This document shows, piece by piece, positions 8,297 through 17,633 of a stretch of 64,000 nucleotides of DNA (the first letter of the stretch is position 1; each line of letters opens with the position of its first letter). The DNA is from Burkholderia multivorans ATCC BAA-247. Lineage in GTDB: Bacteria > Pseudomonadota > Gammaproteobacteria > Burkholderiales > Burkholderiaceae. The notes under the pieces were generated by a model. It ran no database searches and had not been told where the DNA came from. It worked only from the letters and a program-made list of their open reading frames with translations. The stretch covers positions 486,290 to 550,289 of the forward strand of contig NZ_CP009830.1 of NCBI RefSeq assembly GCF_000959525.1, read 5' to 3'. Both the position numbers and the translations under genes were made by a program.

Positions 8297-8577
8297 CACT
8301 GGACACTCGCCGCGCTTCCGGACGTCGACGCGGCTGCCGTCGCGGTGCGCTGCTCGCCGTGCGCGATCGCATACAGCTCGCGATTGCGCGCGATCGTCTG
8401 TGCACTCGGCGGATAGTCCCAGTTCGACGTCGGCACGGTGCCGTCGCGTTCGGCCTGGACGAGATCGGCAATCACCTCGGCGCGCGTGAGGCCGGACGAC
8501 GAGGTCTGGGCGAACGCGACGGCCGGCGCTCCGACGACGGCTGCCAGCGCGACGGCGGCAATCAGCTTGCGGTTCAT
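8296..8577 (-). CDS. DUF4148 family secreted protein
   Basis: 93 residues. A signal peptide (hydrophobic core, cleavage at AFAQ) is followed by the short DUF4148 motif GLTRAEVIADLVQAERDGT and a P-x-Y region (SNWDYPPSAQTI) with a Ser/Ala-rich tail. The family is abundant in Burkholderia and relatives; function unknown, periplasmic or exported. The ATG at 8577 has GGGAGTG upstream, and the upstream in-frame Met is poorer. It is followed by the coupled frame at 8296. Confidence 0.88.
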   Translation of the reverse strand: MNRKLIAAVALAAVVGAPAVAFAQTSSSGLTRAEVIADLVQAERDGTVPTSNWDYPPSAQTIARNRELYAIAHGEQRTATAAASTSGSAASVQ

Positions 8578-8867
8578 GATGGCACTCCCGAGAACGGTTC
8601 GATGGGGACGCATCGACGATGCGCCGTCGACGGGACCGGATGCGGTTCACCGTCCGACGCTTCCATTCTCGCGATCGCGGCGCACGCGACGCTGACCGCC
8701 GGATGACGATTCTGTAATCCGGCGTGCGGCGTACCGGATAGCGGCTTCCGACGCTCGCGCGCGGCCCGGTCCGGCGTCGCGTCGCGCATGCGCGCTCGCC
8801 GCAGCCGGCTGCAAGCGCGCGCGTAGCCGCGTGTTCGCCGCCCGTATTGCGGCGGTGGCATCGTCGT

Positions 8868-10202
8868 TTACGCCCGTGTCGCGCGCGGCGCTTGGTCCGC
8901 GCGCACGGCGGCGTTGCCGTCGGACGCCGGCTGGAACGCAAACTCCTGGCCGCGCGACTCGCGCGACGCGATCACCGCGACGAACGCCGGCAGCGCCATC
9001 ACGATCGCGTAGCCGGCGACGAAGATCGCCGAGCCCGTATAGCTGACGAGCAGCGTGCCGACGATCGGCGCGATCGAGCCGCCGAGCACCGACGCGAGCT
9101 GATAGCTCGTCGACAGCGCGGTGAAGCGCACGCGCGTCGGGAACAATTCGGCCATGTACGCGGCCATCGGCCCGAGAATGACGCCGTGGCAGGTCAGGCA
9201 CGCAATCAGCGCAAGCTGCAGATGCGCATAGTCGCTGCCCGGCGACAGCGTGAACAGCGAACACCCGGCGACCGCCGCGCCGATCAGGCCGGCGACGAGC
9301 ACCGGGCGCCGTCCGATCCGGTCGGACACATGTGCAGCGATGAGGATCACGACGACCTCGATCGCCGACGCCCACATCAGCGCGGACAGCGCCTGCGGCC
9401 GGCTGAAGTGCAGATAGCCGGTCGCGAGCCCGAGCGCGAACGTCGAAAACAGATAGAGGAACGTGTTTTCCGCGGCCTTCACGAAGAACGCACGCGCCAT
9501 CTGCCGCCAGTTGCCCGCACACGCTTCGCGCAGCGACGCGCGCTCGACCGTCCGATGCGCGGCCGCGAGCGCGGCGAACGCTGCCGATTCCTCGACGCGC
9601 CGCCGCGTCCAGAAGCCGACGATCACGAGCAGCGCGGAGATGAAGAACGGGATCCGCCACGCCCAGTCGACGAACGCCGTATCGCCGTAGAACCGCTGCA
9701 CCATCCCGATCACGAACGCGGTCAGCACGTTGGCGAGCGGGCCCGCGAACATCGTGAAACTCGTCCAGAAACCGCGCTGCGTGCCGGGCATCGACTCGGC
9801 GATCATCAGGATCGCGCCGGTTGCCTCGCCGCCGACCGCGATGCCCTGCACGATCCGCAGCAGCACGAGCAGCAGCGGCGCCGCGATGCCGATCGACGCG
9901 TAGGTCGGCAGCAGACCGACGCAGAACGTGCTGATGCCCATCATCAACAGGCTGACGACGAGCGTCTTGCGCCGGCCGATGCGGTCGCCGATCATCCCGA
10001 ACACGATGCCGCCGAGCGGCCGCGCGACGAAGCCGACCGCGAACGTCGCGAGCGCGAGCAGCGTGGCCGCGAGCGGATTGCCGACGACGAAGAACTGCTT
10101 GTCGAACACGAGCACCGCACACGCGGCGAACGCGAAAAAGTCGTACCACTCGAGCGTGGTGCCGACGGTGCAGGCAAACATCAGGTTGGCACGCTTTTTC
10201 AT
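8868..10202 (-). CDS. Metabolite:H+ symporter family MFS transporter (MHS)
   Basis: 444 residues with the metabolite:H+ symporter hallmarks: LEWYDFFAFA near the start, RPLGGIVFGMIGDRIGRRKTLV between helices 2 and 3, and GEATGAILMIAES in helix 5. The family imports organic acids, proline/betaine, shikimate and aromatic acids. The start at 10202 has CGGAGAC upstream; the open frame continues further upstream but without MFS sequence. It follows the P450 gene by 59 bp on the same strand, so it probably brings in the P450's substrate or a breakdown product. Confidence 0.88.
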   Translation of the reverse strand: MKKRANLMFACTVGTTLEWYDFFAFAACAVLVFDKQFFVVGNPLAATLLALATFAVGFVARPLGGIVFGMIGDRIGRRKTLVVSLLMMGISTFCVGLLPTYASIGIAAPLLLVLLRIVQGIAVGGEATGAILMIAESMPGTQRGFWTSFTMFAGPLANVLTAFVIGMVQRFYGDTAFVDWAWRIPFFISALLVIVGFWTRRRVEESAAFAALAAAHRTVERASLREACAGNWRQMARAFFVKAAENTFLYLFSTFALGLATGYLHFSRPQALSALMWASAIEVVVILIAAHVSDRIGRRPVLVAGLIGAAVAGCSLFTLSPGSDYAHLQLALIACLTCHGVILGPMAAYMAELFPTRVRFTALSTSYQLASVLGGSIAPIVGTLLVSYTGSAIFVAGYAIVMALPAFVAVIASRESRGQEFAFQPASDGNAAVRADQAPRATRA

Positions 10203-10261
10203 CGCGCATGTCTCCGGTCGTTTTTGTGGTTGATGCGGGACGCCGCGGCGGCGCCGCGCGT

Positions 10262-12610
10262 TCAAAGTTCGAGCACGAGCCGCTCGCCGCCGCAGGCGCG
10301 CGAACAGCAGGTCATCATCCGGTCGTGCGCGTCGCGTTCGCCGCGCGTGAGCACGCTGTCGCGATGATCGACGCGGCCGGCCAGCACGCGCACTTCGCAC
10401 GATCCGCACAGCCCTTCGCGGCAATCGCTTTGCACGTCGATGTTCGCGTGCTGCAACGCGTCGAGCACGGTCTGGTTCGCCGCCACCGTCAGCGTGATGC
10501 CCGAATCCTTCAGTTCGACTTCGAACGGCTGCTCCTTCGACGGATCGAGCACCGCCTTCGTCGACACGAAGTGCTCGACGCGCAGTGCATCGCGCGGCCA
10601 GTGCGCGCAGCTCGCTTCGAGTGCGTCGAGCATCCGCGCCGGGCCGCACGCGTAGACGTGCGTGTCGTCGGCCGGCTGCGCGAACAGCGCATGAAAGTCG
10701 TTGCGCGTGCCTTCTTCCGACACGTACACATGCAGACGCTCGCCGTGCAGTGCCGCCAGCGTGTCGAGCATGGCCATCGATGCGCGCCGCGCGCCGCTAT
10801 AGTGGATTTCGTAGTCGATGCCGCGCGCCTGCGCCTCGCGCGCCATCGCGCTGATCGGCGTAATGCCGATGCCGCCCGCGACGAAGATCGCCTTGCCCGC
10901 GTCGGTCGCGAAGCGGAAGTGATTGCGCGGGCCGCGGATCTTCAGCACGTCGCCGGCGCGCAGATTGGCGTGTACCCATGCCGATCCGCCGCGGCTCTGC
11001 GCTTCGTGCAGCACCGCGATCTCGTACGCATCGCGCTCGTCCGGATCGCCGCACAGCGAGTATTGGCGCGTGATGCCGGTATCGCCGCAGATCACGTCGA
11101 TATGCGAGCCGGCCGTCCAGCGCGGCAGCGGGCGGCCGTCGGCCGACACGAGCCGCACGTGGGCGACACGATCGGCGCAGATCGACACGCGCTCGACCTT
11201 CACCGCGCGGCTCACCGCATGCGACGACGGCTCGCCGATGCGTACCGCCGCGCGCGGGCGCAGCACCGACCGGTCGCGGCGCTCGGGATTGAGCGCGGGG
11301 TCCCATTCGACGTACAGGTGCTCGGGGCCGCGAAACGACGTGTTCGGCACATACGTGAAGCGCTGTTCGGCTAGCTTCATGTGCGGCAGACGGCGCGTGA
11401 ACTCGTCGAGAAAGATCTGCATCTCCATGCGCGCGAGATTCTTGCCCATGCACTGATGCGATCCGTAGCCGAACGTCAACTGGTCGCTCGCGTTTTCGCG
11501 GCGGATGTCGAACAGGTCCGCGTCGGCGAAGCGCGCTTCGTCGTGATTCGCCGACGACGTGACGATCAGCAGCTTCGCGCCCGCCGGAATGTCGACGCCG
11601 CCGATCGTGACGTTCTTCGTCGCGAGCCGTCGCCATGCGGCGACCGAGCCGTTGTGCCGCAGACATTCCTCGACCGCGTTCGGGATCAGCGACGGATCCT
11701 CGCAGATGTCGCGCCACGCGTCGGGATGCTGCAGCAGCAGCTTCATCGCGTTGGCCGTCGCGTTCGCGGTCGTCTCGTGCGCGGCGACGATGCCGGCCAT
11801 CATCATCGAGTGCAGATACGAATCGGTGATCACGTCCGGCAGCTCCTTCTGCTTGCGGATGCCGTACTGCATCCAGCCCGGCCCCGACGGATCCTCGCGC
11901 ATCTTGTCGAGCACCTTGCCCGCGAACTGCCAGAACTTGCCGACCGCATGCGCGACCGCGACCTGCTCTTCCGGCTTCGGGCGGCCCCAGGTGTTGATCG
12001 TGTGCGCAATCGAGTATTCGCGCAGCGTGTCCATGTCTTCCTCGGGCACGCCGAGAAAATGCAGCGCGACGGTGAGCGGCACTTCCCAGAGCATCTGGTC
12101 GACGAGATCGGCATGGCCGTCGTCAATGAAGCGATCCACGTATTCGCGCGCGAGCCGGCGCACCATCGGCTCGTGATGCTTCAGCGCGTCGGGCGTGAAC
12201 GGATCGAGCAGCGCACGGCGGCGCGGCATGTGCGCGGGCTCGTCCTCGTTGACGAGCGTGCGGTTCAGCGCAAAACCGTAGGACGCGAGCACCGCGTTGG
12301 CCTCGGGGCCGGTCGGCGTGATCTTCTCGAGCGCGATCGACGGACTGAACGTGAGGTTGTCGCGAAAGATCGCCTTGATGTCGTCGTAGCGCGTGACGAC
12401 CCAGTAGCCGAGTTTCGGGCTGTAGAACACGGGCTCCTGCTCGCGCGCCCAGCGCACGTACTCGGGCGGATCCTGCTGATAGCCGTCCTCGAACGGGTCG
12501 AACGCAGCGGCGGCGGCGCTGACCGGGCAGCCGTTCGGCGCGGTCGCCGCGGCCGGCGCAGGATGAAACGGACATTTCGACGACGACGCGTCGCGCTCCG
12601 TGACGGACAT
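10262..12610 (-). CDS. Self-sufficient cytochrome P450 fused to a phthalate-dioxygenase-type reductase (CYP116B-like)
   Basis: 782 residues. Residues about 35-445 are a P450: I-helix AHETT at 277-281, ExxR-equivalent region EECLRHNGSVAAWRR, heme loop FGYGSHQCMGKNLARME with Cys387 as ligand. A linker leads to the reductase: FMN-binding part (about 470-570, RQYSLCGD), NAD-binding part (IFVAGGIGITPISAM) and a C-terminal plant-type [2Fe-2S] domain (CREGLCGSCEVRVLAG, last Cys near the C-terminus). Electrons go NADH to FMN to 2Fe-2S to heme in one chain. Substrate unknown; CYP116B enzymes hydroxylate or dealkylate aromatics, thiocarbamates and alkanes. It is first in an operon with an MHS transporter and divergent from an IclR regulator, which suggests an inducible catabolic unit. 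Confidence 0.93.
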   Translation of the reverse strand: MSVTERDASSSKCPFHPAPAAATAPNGCPVSAAAAAFDPFEDGYQQDPPEYVRWAREQEPVFYSPKLGYWVVTRYDDIKAIFRDNLTFSPSIALEKITPTGPEANAVLASYGFALNRTLVNEDEPAHMPRRRALLDPFTPDALKHHEPMVRRLAREYVDRFIDDGHADLVDQMLWEVPLTVALHFLGVPEEDMDTLREYSIAHTINTWGRPKPEEQVAVAHAVGKFWQFAGKVLDKMREDPSGPGWMQYGIRKQKELPDVITDSYLHSMMMAGIVAAHETTANATANAMKLLLQHPDAWRDICEDPSLIPNAVEECLRHNGSVAAWRRLATKNVTIGGVDIPAGAKLLIVTSSANHDEARFADADLFDIRRENASDQLTFGYGSHQCMGKNLARMEMQIFLDEFTRRLPHMKLAEQRFTYVPNTSFRGPEHLYVEWDPALNPERRDRSVLRPRAAVRIGEPSSHAVSRAVKVERVSICADRVAHVRLVSADGRPLPRWTAGSHIDVICGDTGITRQYSLCGDPDERDAYEIAVLHEAQSRGGSAWVHANLRAGDVLKIRGPRNHFRFATDAGKAIFVAGGIGITPISAMAREAQARGIDYEIHYSGARRASMAMLDTLAALHGERLHVYVSEEGTRNDFHALFAQPADDTHVYACGPARMLDALEASCAHWPRDALRVEHFVSTKAVLDPSKEQPFEVELKDSGITLTVAANQTVLDALQHANIDVQSDCREGLCGSCEVRVLAGRVDHRDSVLTRGERDAHDRMMTCCSRACGGERLVLEL

Positions 12611-12633
12611 GATTCGCTCCCGTGCTATGATTT

Positions 12634-12659
12634 TGCGTAAATCTAATACGCAATGCGTA
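12634..12659. promoter_or_regulatory. Triple half-site operator between P450 operon and iclR-type gene
   Basis: TGCGTA (12634-12639), TACGCA (12647-12652) and TGCGTA (12654-12659) alternate in orientation. The last two form a perfect inverted repeat with one central base (TACGCAATGCGTA); the first two are an inverted repeat with a 7-bp spacer. The position 24 bp upstream of the P450 start and 65 bp upstream of the regulator suits an IclR-family tetramer controlling both. Inferred from geometry. Confidence 0.6.
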
Positions 12660-12723
12660 ATCGAACGACTGGGGTAAACCTTGGCGGCCGGGTGCCGCCG
12701 GTCGTCGGGCTAGAATCCGGCCT

Positions 12724-13539
12724 ATGGAAAAAATCGCCAGAACGAAGAAGACCGCGCCCGCCGAGCGCGACCGCCGGCAGCGCGTTCAGTCCGCATCGAC
12801 CGGCCTGCTCGTGCTGAAGGAACTCGCCGCGTGCGGCGGCCGTGCGACGCTGACGGCGCTCGCCGCGCGGCTCGACGAGAATCCGGCGAAGGTGCACCGC
12901 TATCTGGCGAGCCTGATGGAGGAGTCGTTCGTCACGCAGGACCGCGGCACGCAGCAATACGTGCTCGGGCCGCAGTGCATCTCGATCGGGCTCGCCGCGA
13001 TGCGGATGGCCGACCCGATACGGCTCGCCGAACCGTCGCTCGTGCGGCTGCGCGAGCGTCTCGAAGTGACGTGCTTCGTCGCGATCATGGGCAACCGCGG
13101 GCCGACGATCATGCGTTTCGAGGAGCCCGGCCTGCCGGTGACGGTCAACGTTCGTGCGGGTTCCGTCATGTCGTTGCTGTGGTCTGCGACCGGGCGGCTG
13201 TTCGTCGCGCTGCTCGACGAGCCGCGCGTGCGGCAGCTCGCGGAAGACGAGCTCGCGTCGGCGCCGGCCGAGTTGCGCGCGCAGCTCGATCGGCGCGATC
13301 CGGTCGGCGCGTTGCAACGCGAGATTCGCGCGGCCGGTGTCGCGACCGTGCGCGACACGAACCTGAAAGGCATCAGTGCGGTGTCGGCACCTGTCTTCGA
13401 CGCCAACGGGCATATGTGCGCGGCGATCACGGCGTTGGGCGCGACCGGCGGCTTCGACGCGGCGATCGACGGGCCGGTCGCGACGGCGCTGCGCCATGAG
13501 GCGGCGCTGATCAGCGCCGAACTCGGCTATGCGGCGTGA
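12724..13539 (+). CDS. IclR-family transcriptional regulator
   Basis: 271 residues. An N-terminal winged helix (about 22-80: QSASTGLLVLKELAACGGRATLTALAARLDENPAKVHRYLASL) is followed by the IclR effector domain (about 95-265) with GNRGPTIMRFEEPG, VRAGSVMSLLWSATGRLFVA and the late AVSAPVFDANGHMCAAITALG motif. It is divergent from the P450-transporter operon and probably controls it in response to the P450's substrate or product. The start ATG at 12724 lacks a strong ribosome site, but the next Met is too late for the HTH. Confidence 0.9.
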   Translation: MEKIARTKKTAPAERDRRQRVQSASTGLLVLKELAACGGRATLTALAARLDENPAKVHRYLASLMEESFVTQDRGTQQYVLGPQCISIGLAAMRMADPIRLAEPSLVRLRERLEVTCFVAIMGNRGPTIMRFEEPGLPVTVNVRAGSVMSLLWSATGRLFVALLDEPRVRQLAEDELASAPAELRAQLDRRDPVGALQREIRAAGVATVRDTNLKGISAVSAPVFDANGHMCAAITALGATGGFDAAIDGPVATALRHEAALISAELGYAA

Positions 13540-13935
13540 GCGCGGCGATCGACGGGGCGCCTGCGTCGATCCGCGGGGATGCCCGCTTTGTTCCGCCGGA
13601 CGATCGGCAGAAACGATCCGCGACGTGACCGGCAGCGCGACGCCTGCGTCGCACCGCCTTTATTGAACTCGCCGCTTTCCGCTCACGACGAGCGGTGAAC
13701 GACGCACACGGTGCGCGCACATCGGCGGCGCCGCGCGGAGGGATCGGAACCGGGAACGTGTGAAACGCCGCTGACGAAGCATCTGAACATCGGCGAGCGT
13801 ATCGAAAGGTTGGCGACGCGATCCGTGCACTTCGGTTTTCGGTTTTCGTTTTTCGTGCGCGTGTTCGATCGAGCGCAACGCCACTAGCCGTCCGCCACTC
13901 GCCGTCCGCCACAAACCGTCGTCAGTCACCGCCCG
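13540..13935. other. Intergenic region after the IclR-type regulator
   Basis: It lies between two convergent genes and contains no supportable ORF. Near 13835-13860 there is a run of TTCGG/TTTTCG repeats, and at about 13883-13912 a short tandem repeat of GCCGTCCGCCAC. No intrinsic terminator with a T-run is visible for either flanking gene. Confidence 0.5.
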
Positions 13936-15018
13936 CTACCTGAACGACGACACGAGCGCCGCATCCTCGCCCGGCTTCGCGGCCGGCGGCGGCACCGCGT
14001 CCGCCGTCTTGCCGTGCGCGCCCAGGCCTGTGCCGCCCGTGCGCCGGCGCGCCGCATGCCGCTCGATGATCCGCTGCAGCAGGCAGAACACGCACAGCAG
14101 CGCGCCGATCACGATGCGCGTCCACCACGAGCTGAGCGTGCCGTCGAACGTAATCAGCACCTGGATCGTGCCGAGGATGCCGACGCCGAACACCGAGCCG
14201 ATCACGTACCCGACGCCGCCCGTCAGCAGCGTGCCGCCGATCACGGTGGCGGCGATCGCGTCGAGTTCCATCCCCTGCGCCTGCAGCCCGTATCCGGACA
14301 GCACGTACAGCGTGAAGACGACGCCGCCGAGTGCGGAGCAAAAGCCGCTCAGCGCATAGACGCCGACCTTCGTGCGCGCGACCGGCAGCCCCATCAGCAG
14401 CGCCGAACGCTCGTTGCCGCCGATCGCGTAGACGTTGCGTCCGAAGCGCGTGAAGTGCGCGACGTAGATCGCGGCCGCGAGCGTCGCGAGCGCGACGAGC
14501 GCGCCGGCGCTCAGCGTCCCGCCGCCGATCGGCACACTGATCGCGGCGATCGCATGAAACGTCGGCTCGTTGATCGTGATCGACTGCGTCGTGATCAGGA
14601 AACACGCGCCGCGCGCGAGAAACATCCCGGCCAGCGTGACGATGAACGGCTGCAGCCGGAAGTAGTGGATCAGCGCGCCCATCGCGGCGCCGTATAGCGC
14701 GCCGAAGGCGAGCACGAGCGGCACGATGACCCATACCGGCCAGTGCAGCCGCTCGGCGCCGACCGCGCAGAAGATCGTCGTCAGCGCGACGACCGAGCCG
14801 ACCGACAGGTCGATGCCGCCCGACACGATCACGAACGTCATGCCGATCGCGACGATCAGCAGGAACGCGTTGTCGACGAGCAGGCCGGTCAGCACCTGCA
14901 TCGAAAAGAACCCGGTGTACATCACGGACCCGAAACCGAACAGCGCTGCGAACAGCACGATCGTCACGACGATCGGCAGCGTGCGCGGGTCGGCGAGCCG
15001 CCCAAGGAATCGGTTCAT
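13936..15018 (-). CDS. yjfF: Sugar ABC transporter permease YjfF
   Basis: 360 residues, hydrophobic, about eight to ten membrane segments, with the BPD_transp_2 signature TFVIVSGGIDLSVGSVVALTTIF and the late GAVGYVIGS-like region (GGVGYVIGSVFGVGILGTIQ). Order and family match E. coli YjfF, a permease of the galactofuranose importer. It overlaps ytfT by 4 bp (ATGA at 15015-15018), showing translational coupling. The C-terminal 40 residues are a Gly/Pro/Ala tail longer than usual. In this genus the exact sugar may differ. Confidence 0.9.
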   Translation of the reverse strand: MNRFLGRLADPRTLPIVVTIVLFAALFGFGSVMYTGFFSMQVLTGLLVDNAFLLIVAIGMTFVIVSGGIDLSVGSVVALTTIFCAVGAERLHWPVWVIVPLVLAFGALYGAAMGALIHYFRLQPFIVTLAGMFLARGACFLITTQSITINEPTFHAIAAISVPIGGGTLSAGALVALATLAAAIYVAHFTRFGRNVYAIGGNERSALLMGLPVARTKVGVYALSGFCSALGGVVFTLYVLSGYGLQAQGMELDAIAATVIGGTLLTGGVGYVIGSVFGVGILGTIQVLITFDGTLSSWWTRIVIGALLCVFCLLQRIIERHAARRRTGGTGLGAHGKTADAVPPPAAKPGEDAALVSSFR

Positions 15019-16055
15019 CGCGGCGTGGCTCCCGTCGTCGCGCGCGAACGCGCAACAGCTATCAGTTTCGACAGATGGCGGAGCGCGAGCGCGCGTGCCG
15101 CGTCCGACTGGATCAGCGTGACGACGATCACGACGACGGCCTTGACGACGAGCGTCGCCTCCGGCGGCACGCCGATCGAATAGGTCGTATAGGTCAGCGT
15201 CTGGATGATCAGCGCGCCGAGCACGGAGCCCGCGAGGCTGAAGCGGCCGCCGAGCAGCGACGTGCCGCCGAGCGTCACGGCGAGGATCGCATCGAGCTCG
15301 AGCAGCAGCCCCGCGTTGTTGCCGTCGGCGCTGCGCACGTTCGAGCTCGCGAGAATCCCGGCGAGCGCCGACATCACGCCCGAACACAGATACACGCCGA
15401 ACACGACCGCACCGGCGCGCAGCCCGACCAGCCGCGTCGCGACGGGATTCACGCCGATCGCGCGGATGAACAGCCCGAGCGCCGTGCGATTGACGAGCAG
15501 CGCAATCGCGACGATCGTCGCGACCGCGAACCACACCGAGCACGGGACGGTCGCCAGGTAGCCGCCGCCGAGCGCGAGATAGCCGGGCGCGCCGATCGGA
15601 ATGATCTGTCCGCCCGTCAGCAGCTGTGCAACGCCGCGGCCGGCGACCATCAGGATCAGCGTCGCGATGATCGGCTGCATGCCGACGAACGCGACGAGCA
15701 CGCCGTTCCATGCGCCGGCGAGCACGCCGACGCCGAGTGCGGCCGCGAGCGCGGTGCCGACGCGCGACGGATCGCCATCGAGCACGATCGCCGCGGCCGC
15801 GCCCGCGATCGCGACGATCGCGCCGACCGAGATGTCGATCCCGCGCGTCGCGATCACGAGCGTCATCCCGAGCGACACGATCACGAGCGGCGCCGCGCGG
15901 TTCAGGATGTCGATCGGCGCGCCGAACAGATGGCCGTCGAGCAGCGCGATCGACAGGAAGCCCGGCCGATGCGCGACGTCGAGCGCGAACAGCAGCACGA
16001 GCGTGAGGACCGGCCACACGAGCGGATGACGAAGAAGCGTACGAAGCCGCGTCAT
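15015..16055 (-). CDS. ytfT: Sugar ABC transporter permease YtfT
   Basis: 346 residues and multiple membrane segments with the family signature TLVIATRGIDISVGAIVAIAGAAAA and ALGLFIRAIGVNPVATRLVGL. It is the second permease of the ribose/galactofuranose-type ABC importer. It overlaps ytfR by 4 bp (16052-16055) and yjfF by 4 bp. The start at 16055 is fixed by this coupling and by the first membrane segment. Confidence 0.9.
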   Translation of the reverse strand: MTRLRTLLRHPLVWPVLTLVLLFALDVAHRPGFLSIALLDGHLFGAPIDILNRAAPLVIVSLGMTLVIATRGIDISVGAIVAIAGAAAAIVLDGDPSRVGTALAAALGVGVLAGAWNGVLVAFVGMQPIIATLILMVAGRGVAQLLTGGQIIPIGAPGYLALGGGYLATVPCSVWFAVATIVAIALLVNRTALGLFIRAIGVNPVATRLVGLRAGAVVFGVYLCSGVMSALAGILASSNVRSADGNNAGLLLELDAILAVTLGGTSLLGGRFSLAGSVLGALIIQTLTYTTYSIGVPPEATLVVKAVVVIVVTLIQSDAARALALRHLSKLIAVARSRATTGATPR

Positions 16056-17563
16056 GACTGGCCTCCGGCGATCAATCGATAGATCTGTTCCTCGGATGCG
16101 TCGGCGCCCGAGACTTCCGCCACCTTGCGCCGATCGCGCAGCACCGCGATCCGATGGCTCACGCGCACGACCTCGCCGATCTCCGACGAGATGAACAGGA
16201 TCGCGAGCCCCTTCGCGCACAGGCCGAGCACGCGCTCCATGATGTCGAACTTCGCGGCGACGTCGATGCCGCGCGTCGGCTCGTCGAGGATCAGCAGCTT
16301 CGGATCGGTCGCGAGCCAGCGTGCGAGCAGCACCTTCTGCTGGTTGCCGCCGGACAGCAGCCCGATCGGCTGTTCCGCGTCGCGCGCCTTGATGCCGAGC
16401 CGCTCGATATACGCATCGGCGAGCTCGCGCTGACGCGCGCGGCCGATCAGCCGCCACCAGCCGCGCCGTGCCTGCAGCGCAAGCACGATGTTCTCGCGGA
16501 TCGACAGCGCGGCGACGATCCCTTCCTTCTTGCGGTCTTCCGGGCAATACGCGATCCCGTGCCGGACCGCGTCGTGCGGCGACGCGAGCCGTGCGCGCGC
16601 ACCGTCGATCTCGATCGCGCCCGTATCCGCACGCTCGGCGGCAAACGCGAGCTGCGCGGTTTCGGTGCGCCCCGAGCCGAGCAGTCCGGCCAACCCGACG
16701 ATTTCGCCGGGCCGCACGTCGAGGTCGAGCGCGCTGATCATGCCGCGCCGGCCGACCTGCTGCATCGACAGGAACGGCGCGCTCGCGCCGCCGCGCGCCG
16801 CCTCGACCGCACGCGCCTGCAACGCATCGGACAATCGTTCGCGGCCCGTCATCTTCGCGACGAGCGCATCGACCGGCAGATCGCGCGCGAGATACTCGCC
16901 TTCGCGCTCGCCGTTGCGCATCACGGTGATGCGGTCGGAGATCGCATAGGTCTGTTCGAGAAAATGCGTGACGAACAGGATCGCGATGCCCGACGCCTTC
17001 AATCGGCGCAGCACGTCGAACAGCCGCGCGACCTCGCCGTCGTCGAGGCTCGACGTCGGTTCGTCGAGAATCAGCACGCGCGCCTCGACCGACACCGCAC
17101 GCGCAATCGCCACCATCTGCTGCACCGCGATCGGATACGCGTCGAGCGAGCGCGTGACGTCGAGCGACAGATCCAGTTCCGCGAGCGCAGCGCGCGCACG
17201 CGCATGGATCGTCTTCCAGTCGATCGCGCCGCGCCGCATCGGCTGCCGGCCCGCGAAGATGTTCTCCGCGACCGACAGGTTCGCGCACAGGTTCACTTCC
17301 TGGTACAGCGTCTGGATGCCGGCCGCCTCGGCCTCGCGCGGCGCGGCGAAACGCACCGGCGCGCCGCCGACGCGAATCTCGCCCGCATCGTGCGCATGCA
17401 CGCCGGTCAGCACGTTGATCAGCGTCGATTTGCCCGCGCCGTTCTGGCCCATCAGCGCATGGATTTCGCCGGGAAACAGCCGGAAGTTCACCTGCTGCAG
17501 CGCCCGGACACCCGGAAACGCCTTGTCGATGCCGGTCATCTCGACCACCGGCGAATTCGTCAT
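16052..17563 (-). CDS. ytfR: Sugar ABC transporter ATPase YtfR (two nucleotide-binding domains)
   Basis: 503 residues, the usual length of RbsA/MglA-type ATPases. The first domain has Walker A GQNGAGKST, the degenerate signature region and Walker B VLILDEPTSSLDD. The second has LLGSGRTETA in place of a strict Walker A and an active signature LLSGGNQQKVLLARWL with Walker B LLILDEPTRGIDV. It powers uptake through YtfT and YjfF. The start at 17563 follows an upstream run of Arg-rich, non-homologous frame and begins the ABC domain properly. It lies 70 bp after ytfQ with a GC hairpin between. Confidence 0.93.
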   Translation of the reverse strand: MTNSPVVEMTGIDKAFPGVRALQQVNFRLFPGEIHALMGQNGAGKSTLINVLTGVHAHDAGEIRVGGAPVRFAAPREAEAAGIQTLYQEVNLCANLSVAENIFAGRQPMRRGAIDWKTIHARARAALAELDLSLDVTRSLDAYPIAVQQMVAIARAVSVEARVLILDEPTSSLDDGEVARLFDVLRRLKASGIAILFVTHFLEQTYAISDRITVMRNGEREGEYLARDLPVDALVAKMTGRERLSDALQARAVEAARGGASAPFLSMQQVGRRGMISALDLDVRPGEIVGLAGLLGSGRTETAQLAFAAERADTGAIEIDGARARLASPHDAVRHGIAYCPEDRKKEGIVAALSIRENIVLALQARRGWWRLIGRARQRELADAYIERLGIKARDAEQPIGLLSGGNQQKVLLARWLATDPKLLILDEPTRGIDVAAKFDIMERVLGLCAKGLAILFISSEIGEVVRVSHRIAVLRDRRKVAEVSGADASEEQIYRLIAGGQS

Positions 17564-17595
17564 GGATCGCCCTCGATTCGATGGAGTTGGCGGAC

Positions 17596-17613
17596 GGCGG
17601 CCGTTGCGCCGCC
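17596..17613 (-). repeat. GC-rich hairpin between ytfQ and ytfR
   Basis: GGCGGC-CGTTGC-GCCGCC forms a 6-bp GC stem in the 70-bp gap. It has no T-run, so it is probably a processing or stabilising element that lets the binding protein be made in excess over the ATPase. Confidence 0.4.
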
Positions 17614-17633
17614 GCCGGCGCCGTCGGCGGTGC

